From Gnetum montanum (Eukaryota > Streptophyta > Gnetopsida > Gnetales > Gnetaceae), in the NCBI GenBank assembly GCA_015680685.1, contig MNCI01036718.1:86822-150821 (forward strand): a stretch of 64,000 bases of DNA, in the 5' to 3' direction. Within the stretch, counting starts at the first letter, position 1. Every line of letters starts with the position of its first letter. Below, piece by piece: positions 11,219-24,720 of the stretch. The notes under the pieces are model-generated. The model had not been told where the DNA came from. It saw only the letters and a list, made by a program, of their open reading frames with translations, and did not search any database. The position numbers and the translations under genes were made by a program.

Positions 11219-12947
11219 CCACCTTGTAAGTTTGTCATACAATAAGTGTTCGTAATGATGGTATGAACTATTTTCCTATTGATTGCTAATGTTTTGTTTT
11301 TACCTTTTAGTTATGATGTTGATACTAAGGTATGGTTCTTTTGATATAGCAGGAAATGAGTTCACTTCATCCATACATCCACAAATTTCTATGGTCTCTC
11401 TCAGCTTGGAAATGTACAGTCCCTTTCTAAATAAGAACTATAATGAATCGGTGACTGGGTATTTCTCAAACTAAGGAAGGACTCAAGGATTGAAAAGGGT
11501 GTGACTTCAAGGGAACTTGATGCTTTTGTGTTGGCCATTCTCTTGGGTGCTTGGATGTTTTCTTCTTGAGTTTTCTTACTATTTCGACGTTACTCAATCA
11601 TCAGGAAGCTGAGCAAATAAAAATAGCAAAGTCTTTGCATGGTGTGGTTCTCACGCATAAACACATAAAGCAAAAAAAATAAACAAAAAAAAAGTGAGAA
11701 TTCAAAGCACACTCCTTAGACAAAATAATCATTTGGGCTACAAGCATTGGTTATGGAACTAACAATAAAAATGTTCCCTCTAACGAAGGCCCTTCTTGCT
11801 TCCCATTCTTTCCTCGTTTTGTTGAAATGGTGGTGGGTCTTGGGTGAAGGCATTCTTGTTACTTCAAGTGGATGTTTTAGCTGAATGCATTAATGCGAAG
11901 TCATTGGATGTGGTTTTTTTGAGGATGGACTTGGAATGGGATCTGCTAAGTCACATTAACCATGAAATCCACAAGGGGATGTACACCACCTTGTTCTTGG
12001 GATTCCATTCCATTCTCTTCTCTCCATCCTTCTCTCCATTATTCACCTCATTGCCAGTTGTATCATTAGTGTATATCTTGGTGGATGCGTTGTTTTCTTT
12101 TTGGTAAATTCTTGTGGTTAAGACTTTAACTCTTATTCCAAGTAACATTCCCAAAGCCTACGAACTCTTTGAATGTGGGTTTGTCAAGGCATTAAGTGCA
12201 TGAGCCTACTTTTGGAAGGACCCACTGACATTCCTATTTGGTGCATCAGTTCAATTATTTCCCTTAACATTTTTGCAATTAATTTTATTTTTTTCATTTC
12301 CATCTTGACATCCTTTTCATCGATGTTATAGTTGTCTCTTTTCTGCATCTTTCTTGTTCTTTTTCTTTTTATTTCTCCATTCTATCACTACCGGAGGATC
12401 ACTCTTAGTCATGGGGGTCCAAACCCACATTTTTTCAATTTTCTCCTAACCCCTACACCTTCGGTAGCCACTATTATATCTCCAGATTCATATTAGCCAT
12501 ACCACAACTTAGCCAACAGACCTTTCACCAAAGCAAGGTATCAATTGCATCATGATTCATTTACCCTTGCTAATATAAAGACTGTGTTTTGTGTGCAGAT
12601 GGAAATCATACAACAAGGGATTAGATTTGAAAGGAACACTTGGAATGGAACAATGCTGAAGCAATTATGCAAGGAGCAAGATTGATGCTGCACTTATGGA
12701 TGGACAACAAAAGGTGAAATCCTAGCATTGGTAGCAGCAAAACTTTTTTCTCTCTCTCTTTCTCAGCTGCCAAATAAGGCCTTATGTCAAATGTACTAAG
12801 GTGTTCACTATTGTTGTCATGAACACCCATTTTGTCATGTCTTGTAATGATGATCCGTTCACATGTCATCCCATTAGTTCCATTCAGTCAATAATCCCAT
12901 ACCTTCCCAATGTTTTGTAAGGAACTTGAGGACAAGTTTTTATTTAT
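10845..12947 (+). other. M1 internal noncoding region where pol would be expected
   Basis: About 2.1 kb with no RT, RNase H or integrase motifs in any frame. It contains repeated ttttacac-type stretches near 11060-11130, a (TG)16 microsatellite, and poly-T and pyrimidine runs. Near the right end, cttgaggacaag resembles the phrase found close to the polypurine tract of Athila-like elements. Confidence 0.6.
11183..11214 (+). repeat. (TG)16 microsatellite
   Basis: Sixteen perfect TG dinucleotides inside the noncoding part of M1. Confidence 0.95.
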
Positions 12948-12958
12948 TCATGGGGTTA

Positions 12959-13769
12959 TGATGGGACACGATATCGCATGGGCCACGATATCATGTTCAC
13001 CGCGATATTGCATCCCCTGCGATATCGCGGTCCACTGCCAAATTTATAAATAAGAAGTGGCTCTCCCTTGTTTCTCATTCTAGGCCTAGACCGTAGTGAA
13101 CTTTGGCAGTTTGATCCCTCCAGAGATAGAATATTTTCCATGTGCCCGCAGTAGGAGCTCCAAAGTGAATGAATCTTTATTCGAGCAAATATTGTACCTG
13201 AACACATATTTGTGTATGGAAATAAAGATGAACTTCTTGGATAAACCTTGCAATGCATGGAATAGGATAAATAGGATTTTATTTACTATTATTTACTATT
13301 TATCATTTACTTTCTTTATTAGTTATTAAATCTCTCTCAACCCTTCTCTCCTAGTTAAGTGCCTCAGTAGGACCACTTCAAGCACGTGCGTTACGCTTGG
13401 TGATCCCAGCAACAACTAGCGTTTGGTAACCAAGGTTGCATCGGTTCAGGGTGTGAACGGTAAGTGGGAATGGATGCTGATGCTAGGTTAATTTAGACTT
13501 AGTTAGTTAGTTAAAGTTAGTAATTAGTCTCTTCACCCTTCACCTTATTAGCATAGGAGATAAAATAGAAAAGACATAAAAATCATATACCTCAGACTTA
13601 CTTAACCATACAACCATGACAACTACAAGTAAGTCTAGGAAGACAATGAATAATTAACCTTAAGTGTTCCATAAGGCGTGTAGGCACTTAGTCTATGGAG
13701 TTCAATCAGATCATGCATGCTATGCTCGTATTCATATGGTTGAGTGTAGGGATACCTCGTCACTCATTA
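12959..13769 (+). repeat. M1 3' LTR (811 bp)
   Basis: Begins TGATGGGACACG and ends cactcatta, where the terminal CA has become TA. It is preceded by a short purine run (catgggg, 12949-12955) that could be the polypurine tract. Three GATATC cores precede a TATA box at 13045-13052. It aligns with the 5' LTR, with many of the visible differences being C/T or G/A at CpG positions. Confidence 0.9.
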
Positions 13770-13774
13770 ACTAG
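13770..13774. repeat. target-site duplication of M1, right copy (ACTAG)
   Basis: Matches 6667-6671 exactly. Confidence 0.9.
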
Positions 13775-14278
13775 TTTATTCTTTATATTTATAAATACAT
13801 AAAAATTATAAAAATATCACTTCCCTATCTGGGAAACACAAGTTCCTTTATTTGTATTATATATATTATAATATTTTCATTTATTAAACATAATGATATA
13901 TGCAAGTAAAATTTACAATTTACATTTCCTTCATCTTCAGTATTTACAACTGGCTCTCTACATATACTATTGATAGATCTCTTACGGTGTCGTTGCCAAA
14001 GGGACCCCTATTGAGGACCTTTAAATGTTGCTATCATCTCATCATCACATGAACATCTCTTGCAAGATTGGATGAACTAGTGGACATATCTAAAGAGGAT
14101 AATGGCCTCTACAAGGCCCTTCATGAGCATCTTGGAAAACTTTAGGCTAATTCTCTTTAGGTATGAATTAATAGAATAGGCCATTTGCATAAATTTTGTA
14201 AAGGTTTCCATTTGTCTCTATGTAGTACTTAACCTAATGCATGAACTATGGTTTCCTGCACATGTCCTATTTAATAGG
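13775..14278. other. unassigned spacer between M1 and element J
   Basis: AT-rich, no coding signal. The phrase ggtgtcgttgccaaaggga near 13988 looks like a decayed tRNA-Asp-type primer-binding site and may mark the end of an older, unrecognised LTR. Confidence 0.35.
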
Positions 14279-15534
14279 GATTAAAACACCTTTAAAAATA
14301 ATTTGGATTAAGGTTTGATTTCAACTTGAGAAAATAAAAAAAATTTCAATATAATGATCATGTAATTCTTTTGTAATTCTGAAGAAAGAATTAAACATAA
14401 AAGAAATCTTAAAATTCCTCTTAGAAAACCCATGTTGTAGCACTTTTTTTCTATACAAAATTCTTCCAAGTGTAATCTCAAGGTAAGACAATTCTCAATG
14501 TAAATCTAGTTCATAGTGTATTTTGAAGAATATGCTAGGAAACATACTACAAAAGTTAACACTAACAAGAAAAGTTTCTTGATTATGACCAATAGCTTGT
14601 ATAACTACCTTGATATGAATAACAACATATTTTGGGCCTATAAAATTCAAAACCAACACTTCAATAAAGAACCTTTGGCACTTAGGAAATTTTCAATAAA
14701 AATATCAGAGACCATCATAAACCATAGATGGTGATCCTTGAACCCTAATCTTCAAAAAACCTATAACCTAAAGTAGCCCCTTCCCACAAGAGGATCTTGA
14801 AATCCATCTTTTCCCTCTCCTTCCTCTTCTTTTGCATAGGAGGATCTTGGAGCAACACTTACTTCATAAGAGGATCTTAAGGTAAGCTAATAAGCTTCAC
14901 ACATAGAATAGTTCTTCTATCATTTTCAAGAACAAAATTACTTTGGAGTTAGCTAAGCATCTAGAAAAATTATATAACTAGAGTAGTCCTAAGACCTTGT
15001 CCCTATGGCATCTTGAAGCAAAAATTTCTTCATAAGAAGATCTTGAGGTAGGATGATAAGCTTTGTATGTGGAATAGTTATTTTGTAATTTTCAAGAACA
15101 AATCCACTCTGAAGTTAGCTAACATCTAGAGAAATTCAATGAATAGAATAATCTTAAAGCCTTTCCCCCACAACCAAGCATTTGGTATTCCTTAGGCTCT
15201 TTTGGCCTAGATATGTACACTCTAAATTTTCATGCATTATTTAATATAAGTTCACAATATTTTTTAGCATTATTATAATTTATTCTCCTATTGTTCCATT
15301 GCTTGTCAAAGATCTACTCGATCTGAAAAGTCCATTACATTTACATATTTTCATTTTTTTCATATGTATCATGTTCTTTATCAATCTATAAGTCCTTAGG
15401 TGATCAAGTGTATTGTGAGACCATCTAAGGCATCTTAGATATAATTATTAGACCTATGTAGATTTGAGGTTAAAAATATCTTACTACAGAAAATTCTTTG
15501 ATCCTTTAGCACCCAAAGTTTTCTATCACTATAT
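14279..15534 (+). repeat. J 5' LTR, with internal tandem duplication
   Basis: Aligns with 27560-28638, for instance in the block with cttccaagtgtaatctcaag and in the right-end block with ccatctaaggcatc and tagcacccaaa. A segment of about 170 bases, from the phrase cataagaggatcttaaggta (about 14858) to the following block, is repeated from about 15029. The 3' LTR has only one copy. Start uncertain by about 20 bases. Confidence 0.7.
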
Positions 15535-15538
15535 TTTT

Positions 15539-15556
15539 CTAATGCTAGAGGAAGGA
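15539..15556 (+). other. J candidate primer-binding site
   Basis: ctaatgctagaggaagga lies directly after the aligned end of the 5' LTR. It resembles the site in element M2 (tggtgctagaaggagg at 36006). I do not assign the tRNA. Confidence 0.5.
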
Positions 15557-16790
15557 CCTTCAATGTTTTCCTATGTCACCACTATACTTCTTATTGTTTT
15601 AGTGTAAATTTTTTGTCCTTTGAATTTCTTATTTTGGTGTTCCTTTTTACATTTATTCTTTTTTTATGCTACTTTATTCATGATTTATGGTACATAGCGT
15701 AAACCCTAGATTACACTCTCATGCTATGCCACTAAGAACTCTTGCTTTATGTTATGACCTCCTTTGTGGAAAATTTGTTGTTTTTTTCTATTTTTAGATT
15801 TTCTAATAATTGCACTATAAAAATACATCACCTCATCACACTACATTATCCAACCCCTAATAATCATGTTGTTGCAATTACACTATAATTTATATATTGT
15901 CTAATCTTCCATATTTACCTTACACACTATCATCCATCCATATCAAAAGCTTTTATTGTTAGCTAGTTAATGACTTATTATTCTTCTATTATACCCTACA
16001 TCATCATTGACATGGCAAGTGAATAAAAGTCTACTCATATCTATGATCTCATAAACTTGCTATTGTAGAATGTTGTCATTCCCTTAAGCATTTGGGCCAA
16101 GATCTTACCTTTTCAAGCATCACTATAGATTTATACAATTTTATTTGTGCCAAAATACAAGTTGGACTACCTATCCTACATAGGAAAATTTATTCTAAGT
16201 ATCAATAATAAGTAATCCATAGGAATGATAAGGATTACATCTCTTCCCTATATGATAAGATCAAAGTTACATACTTTCATGTTAACATGTTAGCCCAACT
16301 TGTTAACATGAACAAGGAAGTCATTGCTTACAAGGATGTAGTTCATGAGTAAAGATAAAGTAACCTAGACATTTTAGGTAGGTTCTTCAAAGATAACTAT
16401 AAAATAGAAGAACCCCTATAAGAAATAGCTTCAAACACATTTATAATCAACTTATTCTAAACTACTTGGTCATTCCTCAAATTCCTTCTATCCCACTTGT
16501 CACACAAACTTTTCAACAAGTACCACATGTTAACATCATTTTTACTACCATATCCCCTATTCCTCATGTGATAACTATGTCTTACCTCCATCTATCTTAC
16601 CATCCCAACCTTCTTTGTCCATGCAAAAACCTGTTATAGTTATGGATTCCATGTATTCACAACTACATGTCCATCTGTAAAAACTATTCTTATTGTTTAA
16701 TAACTCCTTCATTGCACCTACACATCTCATACTACTTGCACCTTAGCTAATTAACCAAATATTTCTTATCCAACCTATTTTGACTCCTAT
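15557..16790 (+). other. J leader, no clear gene
   Basis: AT-rich, full of stops in every frame. It lies between primer site and recognisable gag and probably contains the untranslated leader and decayed gag N terminus. Confidence 0.4.
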
Positions 16791-17516
16791 TTAACCTACT
16801 AGGATGCCTCAAGATCTAGATAAATCCTTCCAGATGATACAAGACCTCTTTAAAGAGCTACAAAAAATCAAGGCAAGTAGATTTCAAATTGTTAAAATAA
16901 TGGGCTTTTACTAAGATGATCCCATCAGCTCCCACATACTGTAAATAACCTTGCCATGTGGAATTTCCATCCCAAATTTCACAAAGTATAAAGGTGAAGG
17001 AGATCCTAATACTCATTTGATTGCCTTTCACTCCAAGTATTTCTTGTTGCAATCTTGGCCTCATGCGATATTACTAGTATTTCCTATGTCTCTGATGGAT
17101 AAATCCTTAGACTAGTATCATTCATTACCTACGTATTTCATCAAATCCCTAGATGACCTAATCACCCATTATGTAATCACTTCAAGTATAACTTAAATCT
17201 AGATACCATGCTACATCAACTTAGGAGGATGAGATAGGGTCCTCTAGAGCTAGTCCAAAAGTTTATTCAAAGGTGAAACTCAATTCTAAATGACATTCCT
17301 AAGCCCATCTCTAAGACTGACCTATTGAATATCTTTATGGAAACCATCAATGATTTCATCAAGTCTAAGCTCTACTATTTGAATCCACACACACTTGGTC
17401 AAGTCTTTCAACAAATCCAAAATATTGAAGAACTAGTTGAGGCTAGGAATGATCCAGCCTTCATAATCTACAAAATCCAACATGATAAAAAGGATAAAAA
17501 CAAGGCTAAGAAATAG
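16791..17516 (+). pseudogene. J gag, degenerate
   Basis: MPQDLDKSFQMIQDLFKELQ leads to FHPKFHKVYKGEGDPNTHLI and AFHSKYFLL, which match the start of the gypsy gag domain (F-KYDGTGDP--H). Further pieces such as YHSLPTYFIKSLDDLI and an open stretch at 17325-17516 (FMETINDFIKSKLYYLNP) match its later part. There are stops between the pieces, and CAA-to-TAA type changes explain several. The stretch ends with a lysine-rich tail. Confidence 0.7.
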
Positions 17517-18699
17517 TGATCACATATAACTTTGGCTTTTATTTCTAAAAATGTTAAACAAGAAAATCAATCACAAGATCAAACACCACATCCAAAATCA
17601 TCATAGCTAATACTTTTTATTTCTAATCAATCATTAGCCTCCTCTACCTCAAGGTAAACAAGAGCAAATTTTAAGTGTAAAGACTGGTTGCAATACACTA
17701 AAATTCCCATGAAATCCTTTGAGCTCATAGATTAATTATTCAAAATAATTTCATTCAACATAAGTTATTATCCAAAAATTCTAGTAAAATACAGAACCAC
17801 CTTTTGTGAAATAACTTGAGATCTCACTATATCCACCAAAGATGATTCACCATTAACTAAGTACTCATGTATATAAAAGTTTTGCAATTATCACTAATTG
17901 TTAGGTCATGAGATTGACTTTTGTCTATTCTTAAAGGACAATCTACAAAACATGATTGATAATGAAGAACATGTGCTAGATGAATCTAATTCTTTTAAGG
18001 CCTAAGACCAAACTATGCAAGTGTTCAAGGATCCTCTAAATGCTAGTAATGACCCTTATATGATATCAACATTTGCTAAAATGTCTAATCCAAACCACCT
18101 AAGAAATCTTTTATAATTTGCACCTCATGCCAACAACTCTAAATCATGATTATCATCATCAGAATCTAAGGAACCTTTCATTATTAGAATATCACCTTTT
18201 GCTCATAGATAACCTTTCATCATAAGGGTTCCACCAACAACCTCTATGAAATCCCAACAAATAATGGTGGTTCCTCCAACTACCAAAGAACATTTTCTTA
18301 TTCAAACATATCCAAAATATACTATCATAGGTAGCCAAGGTTCTTCACTTGTAGGTAACATGTCTACTCTATCCCCAAAGACTAATAAAAGTTCCTTATC
18401 ATGAGCCCATAAGAAATCCAAGGAGACTAATTTATTAGCAAAACTCAAGGATAATTGTTAAGCAAAGGAAAAACAAAAGTACATATGTCTCCCTAAGCAC
18501 ACACCTATATTGATAGTACTGATGAACTCATTATCTAAACCTACATCAACGAGTCAACAAAAAGAGGCTTTTAAGATAAAAATTCACAAACAACCTAAAT
18601 AACCTATGATAAAACATGAATTAAAGATGATGGACAAGTTAGAGGAAGTAAAAGTAACCAAAATTAATAAGGTTTAGACCAATGACAAAGACTTCCTTA
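17517..18699 (+). other. J gag-to-protease linker, decayed
   Basis: No motif is recognisable. Weak coding character with repeated proline- and serine-rich phrases fits the linker before a gypsy protease. Confidence 0.4.
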
Positions 18700-19420
18700 T
18701 AGCTATAAAATAGATCAAGTAGTTACTAAAAAAAAAGAATACATCACTAAGAATCTATGACCTATTCATGACTTCTAAAACATATTTTAGCACCTTATTT
18801 AAACTATTATCTTCTGCCACTGTAAATAAAGACATTCATAAGAAAGAAAAGACTTTCCATTTGATCATCATACTAGCTCCTAATAACAAAATGATAGAAG
18901 AAATAATGCTTATTTTCATGATTATAACATCAAGGTGGATCCTCAGAGTGGATAAGTCTTATGTGCTTCTCTTTTTATAATAATACACATTAGCCAATAT
19001 AAAGTACATAGATTCTATATTGACGATAAAGCCAAAACTAATGCTATCCCATTTCCTATCATTGAGTATTTGGGCTTAGTAGATGATATACAAGAGACCT
19101 CTACTTCTATCCTTAAGTCCTTTAGTGGATCAAGAGTAAGAGTATGGGGTTCTATATCATTATATTTCATGGCTAGAAAGTAATCCCCAGTGTCAACTAA
19201 ACTTTTTAGTAGTCCAATAAACATCTAGTTTTAATGTGATCCTAGGGAGGCCATGTCTAGCCAAACTATGTGCAATTTTTTCACCTATACCTTAGGAGAT
19301 TCACCTCTCCTATGAGGATGGTGAAGTTATCATCCTTAGTAATCATGCTACATATCTCTTAGTTAACAATGTTGATCTTGAAGAATACTGAATAGTGGAA
19401 TATGTAGAAAAATCATAAAC
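18700..19420 (+). pseudogene. J protease region, degenerate
   Basis: The clearest part is near 19225-19390: FNVILGRPCLAKLCA, then SYEDGEVIILSNHATYLL. These match the conserved end of plant gypsy proteases (YN-ILGRPWL----A, then a -YE----I segment). The DSG/DTG active-site triplet is not readable. Stops are frequent. Confidence 0.6.
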
Positions 19421-22400
19421 AATGTCTAACAATGATAACCTAGTAATAAAAACTAACAATGTCTAACAAGCTTGTCATTTCCATCTAGCTAATTCTTGGG
19501 ATTAATTACATTTCACTTTAATGAACAAAGGAAATGGAGAGTACAAAATTATGCGTAACAAGTTTTCCAATTTGTCTAAGATTCAAAAATCACTTCATAG
19601 TTAAGACCTCTCTATTTTGACTATGTGCTTTTCTTTATTTTTGTAATCATGATTTTAACTTTTTTTTTTGCTAAGTTTAGTCCTTTACTTTTACTTATTT
19701 TATATTCCAAATATTTATGCATGTGTTTATCTTTATAAAATCAAAACAAACAAAAAAAAATAAATCATAAAATTAAAAAAAAAATTCATTAACTAGAACT
19801 TATATTAGTATACACCATTAAGTTTATAAAACAAGGTAAAAAATGACCATTTAGAAACAAAATTAAATAAATAAGAAACACTAGAAAATAAGTTGTAGGA
19901 GCTTGGGGATCATCTCTACCATGGTTGCTATTGCCTCCACTATGACCTTTACCATTTTCACTAACATTACTAGGGACCTATGAAATCAAAAAGAAAAAAA
20001 ACATGTAACCATTAGTTGTAATAAATGATAAGATTGTGAAGAGTAAAATTTTATATAGCATACCTTAGATAAAGAACTAGAAAATATATTCTTGGGTTTA
20101 ACCTTCTAGGTGACATATGATCTCATCTTCTGACATGTGGTGTAGTTAATGTTTCCCAAGTTTATTCCTTCAAGAATCTTTTCTCATTCTACATCTATCA
20201 ATTTTGGAGCTTTACCTGTTAAGGATGCCATGGAAGTTTGAAATGATTTCATCATAATTTGAGCTTCAAGAGACCTAGTAACCTTCATGGATTGACTAAA
20301 TATTTGAAAAATAGCACTAGTCCCTATCCCTTGGATAAACATTTCGTATTTGCACTTTTTGATTGCTTCAACTTTCCAAGCTTTCTGTTACTCTTTTTTT
20401 TTCATCCTTGTATAACTTTTTATGCACCTTCTAGATTATATCCTAGTCCCTAATCAATGTGTAGTAGTCTCTCCATTCTACAAATTTCTAGACCATCAAT
20501 TCCACCCTAAGGTCCTTCTCAAGGCCTCCTCATGCTACAGAAAATCTTCCTTATATGGCAAACCAATATTAAATCTAATAAATTTTCTTAAATTACAAGG
20601 CTTTCCTATTGGTAACCTATGATTCAATGAACTTCTATCAATCCATCAAGCTTCAATTCTCTTTTAAAAGATCCTACATTGAAGATTGTAGGTTGATAAT
20701 GCATTTTCACAAAGCCTCATTAGCCAAAATACTCTCCCAAAAATACTTGGCACATGAATAATCTTAATTCAGTACTCCCTTATATAGTGCACATGGAATA
20801 GTTGCACATTCAAATGATGTTGGAACAAGCTCATCAAACTCTACATGGCCTAAAGAATCCTAGCTAATCTTTGAAGTTGCTCCAAACAAAATGATCAAGA
20901 TGATTTACCATTATAATAGTTTTATATGTGATTTTGAAACATAAGCACACTATTAATACTTACTAGCCTTAAGTATTACTTGATGTAGTGTATCAATAAC
21001 ATCCTTCATTACCCCTCTTATAAATTTTTCCTTGTCTAGTATCTCCACCCAAGATTTTCTTAGTAATGTAAGGGAAACAAGATCTTTTAGGATCATAACT
21101 TTTATTTAGCCATGTGATACATTATTATTTAAATTATTTCAAATATTTTCTATTATATTAAATAGATAACATAATTACCTAGGTGACTTGGAGATATGTT
21201 TGGTAGTAGAAGTTCTGATGATGACATTAAACTCTCCTTGTTAAAAGTTAAATAAGTTTCTTCTAGGAGCCCTTTCATCTCCTACCTAGAATTTTTCTCC
21301 TCCTCCTTACACCTTTTTTCTACTTCTACAACTCACCTAACTTTAGCCTCACATCATAATAAATTCAAAAATTTTCAAGCTAAACTGAGATAACTTAAAA
21401 TCTAGAAAATAACAATAGTTAACTTACAAACATACCTGCTACCTCCTATTAAATCTTAGTCACTTTAATCTTTAATGAATAGACCCCTTCAAGTTTGTTA
21501 AGAGGAGGAATATCTTCCTCCTCTCTCAATAATTTTATCTTTTTCTTCCTAGTGCCTTCTACTTCAAACATTTTCTTCACATATCTAATACAATCCTTAG
21601 TAACTATTGGATCAACAGTAAAACTTTTAGGGGAAGGTCTTTGTTATCCTCTTATCCCTTTAGTTGTAATTGATAAACATTTTCTTGTATCTTCCAAAGG
21701 TGGATCATGAACTTGAAAAGAATTTAAAAAAATGCTTTGCCCAATGTAGAGGAAGTTGGGTGGCATCTCTCAACCCATGCCTTTTTATGCTTGATCACTA
21801 AAAACTCTACAAACCTCATTAGATAATAAATGAAAAAGGTAAAGTGTACTTGACACATTGAAGTTATCTTTATTGCAAGTTCTAGATCTCACATTGAATT
21901 CATGTGATTAATCCAATAGCCCAATTGAAGTGAGTTCCATCATATACAATTTTTTACATAACCCATGCATGCTGCAAGCCTATGGTTTTCTATTAAGACA
22001 ATAGAATAGGAAAATCCCTAGCATGAATTAAAGAGTAAAGCTAATTAATTATTCGATCTTGACACCTTTTCATTGATAATTATCCAACTAGAGGAAGTTC
22101 AACCAAGCCTTTAAAATGTCCCTTCTAATTGAGTCATTACCTCCTTGATGTATAAGTTAGCATTGTCTTGAGGCACATTGAAAAATTTGCAAAACAAGTC
22201 CTTGTAGATATCTAACATAAATGGAAAATCATGGACTTACATGCAAAATTTTATGCCCACCTTATTGAATGAATCCACCCAGTTAACCATCTTATTCAAT
22301 GAGGTGAAAAAACTTGGTAACATGAACAAACTAAAAATCCTATTTTTAACCATCTTCTCATGTACCTCTATAGAATTCAAATTTATCAACTATTCTTGGG

Positions 22401-22799
22401 CCTTATCAACTTACTTCACTTAAGAAAAATTTTCTCCTGAGTATAGCCTAAGGCGATAATAGTGATAGTGATTTACCTTATAAAATCTACAAAAGCACAA
22501 TTAATTACCTACAAAAATAGGTTAACCAATCAATGGATAGTCAGACTGTAAGTCACTCATATTTTTTTGACCAACTGCAAAGCCTTTATTGGAAATGACA
22601 TGTCTATTCCAAAATCCAAGTACTTCCAAAATTCATGAATGAAACCCATGTTAATGCATCTTTGATACATTTGGAAGTACTTTTTCTTGTGGATTTCTAT
22701 TTCCAATATGATTTGGATCACTATTTGAATCCTAATGTTATCATCTTATGAAAACTTATTCAATGTTATTCAAATGAGAACCAAAGTTTTATCCACCAT

Positions 22800-23400
22800 A
22801 AAAGGTTAGTCTTTCTTGAGACTATAATTGTAGAACATGCACAGTGTTAAAACAAGCATTCTTAGTTGTCATATAAGTAAAAGATTGTATCCAAGTTAAA
22901 AATACTTACGTGTCAAGATGATAAGCATTTTCTAGTGGGTTGCAAAACAAATTCACGGTCTTGTAGGTTAGAAAAACTATGTTTTTTTGTGTTGAAACTA
23001 ACATGTATATCCTACTACTAAATCTTTGTCAACTAATAAACTATAGATCAATATGATCTTCCCTAATACTCTAGTTTGAATTGGCATCAATCTTCGTCTT
23101 GCATATATTCCAACACATATTTTGAAGCCTTGACAAGAATAGTCTCCAATATCATGCCCATTATTAGCACACTCAAATGTGACCAAAGTACTTTGCTGAA
23201 GTTATAGAGAAGGTCAAATAGGAATTGAGAAACTATAGGATGGAGTTATACTTGCATATTTTCATTAATCATCATGTCAAAGATTGGATAGTTTGGGACT
23301 ATGATCCCTACAAAGCACAAAATGCCAACCAACTCTACTACCACTAGAATCTTCTTGAGAAATTTCCTACAACACAAAATTTTCCTAACTTAAATCACAC
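22800..23400 (-). pseudogene. antisense ORF remnant of unknown function inside J
   Basis: Minus-strand translation, allowing one or two stops, gives a continuous hydrophobic and cysteine-containing stretch: GIIVPNYPIFDMMINENMQV, FLFDLLYNFSKVLWSHFECA, NNGHDIGDYSCQGFKICVGI, YARRRLMPIQTRV. The uninterrupted part is 22998-23186. I do not recognise the family. Amino-acid composition looks protein-like rather than random AT-rich translation. Confidence 0.35.
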
Positions 23401-23519
23401 CAGCATAATAGCACAGTGTAGGGTGTGATAGCATATCAACAAAAGTTATTAAAACATAACAAGCAGCTACAATTTGTTCAGCATAGAAAAATTTTAATCC
23501 TCATTCAAAAACTAGCTAA

Positions 23520-24720
23520 CTCTTTTTACACTAACGTAAATCATTAATGTAAAAGGGGATAACAATTAAAAACAATAAGCTTTAGTTTAAAGTATTTTAG
23601 CTTAGTGTAAAATGCAAGGATAGTGTATTTTGGAGTAAGTTATAGCATTAGTGTGAAATTTAGATAATGTCATATTTATGCTCATTAGTGTATTTTGAAT
23701 CATGTCGCAATGTAAACTACACGTATAGTGTAAAAAAATACTATAGCATGAAGAAAAAGCTAGGGTCCATGTGCATATTTTGGAAAATACTTAGCATGAA
23801 AATGAGATACACTAAGGCCAAACAAAAAAGTGTGAAACAAACTCACAGTGTAAAACACTATACACTAGGGTCTAGTCTTAAAAAAAATATAATAATTACC
23901 AGAAATACTTTTCACAAAAACATATCCTATACTAGGGTTGCATGATAATGTAAAACAAAAGTAACAAAAAACCAAAGCTAAGAAAAATGCACAAAAACCC
24001 CAACAATCATGAAAAATAGTGAATAGGAACCTGGAGATGATGTAATCTCTAGGGCATTAGCCCCATAATTTGGCAACACCTACTAAGTCATTACCTCTAT
24101 GACACTTATCTCCTCCATCATCTTGCTAGTTCCTTCTTTTCCACTTTTCATCTCACTAGTACACATCACTTTATCTACCTTCAATATCATGCTCTTGCTA
24201 CTAAAGAAGTAAAAATAATGATCATTGATCTACCTTTTCCTCCAAGCCTTGACTTTTTTCTTTCACGATACTCTTATGCTATTGAGTGTAAAGTTCATTT
24301 ATACTAATTTTATGCTTCCAAACATAAAAATACATCATGACTCTTTTATGATTTCCACCATAAAAAGCCTTCATGATGCTTTTACACTACCCAACATAAT
24401 AAGCCTTCACTTTACTTTCATGTTGTCCAATGTAAACTATCCTTCATACTATATTTATGCCTCATAGTGTAAACTATATTTACACTAACTAGCATAAAAT
24501 ACATGAATTATGCCAAGACTACATCAATTAATGTAAACCTTAGAATATGTTGTGGCTATCTCGAATAGTGCATTTTCTTCAGCTTGTGAAGTTTACATCA
24601 CCAATATTGTTCTCCCACAAAACTTGTTCTACACTATGATCACTAGTGAAGACTTACACTTTTCCTTTCAAGTATGTGTCTCATTGTATAGCCCATCCTA
24701 ATGCTAAAATTATGTGTCAT
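23520..24720. repeat. field of dispersed AGTGTAAA / TTTACACT repeats
   Basis: More than fifteen copies of AGTGTAAA, AATGTAAAC, TAGTGTATTTT or their complements occur, spaced mostly 20-60 bases apart. The left half (23530-23900) mostly reads AGTGTAAA, the right half (24280-24640) mixes that with TTTACACT. They look like a strongly diverged tandem array. A longer unit could not be fixed by eye. Confidence 0.5.

Larger units (their letters stand above)
6672..13769 (+). mobile_element. M1: complete LTR retrotransposon with gag and protease only
   Basis: Two LTRs in direct orientation (6672-7531 and 12959-13769) are flanked by the same five bases, ACTAG, at 6667-6671 and 13770-13774. The 5' LTR is followed by a tRNA-Asp primer-binding site, then gag and a protease-like domain, then about 2.1 kb of noncoding sequence and the 3' LTR. 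No RT, RNase H or integrase segment exists between them, so this is a non-autonomous element. The organisation resembles the TR-GAG class described in plants. The gag and primer site point to the Athila-like branch of Ty3/gypsy. Confidence 0.9.

Noticed and set aside
22998-23186. Assignment of the antisense ORF in J to the plant mobile domain family
   Set aside because: Context made it tempting, but none of the family's conserved motifs could be read.
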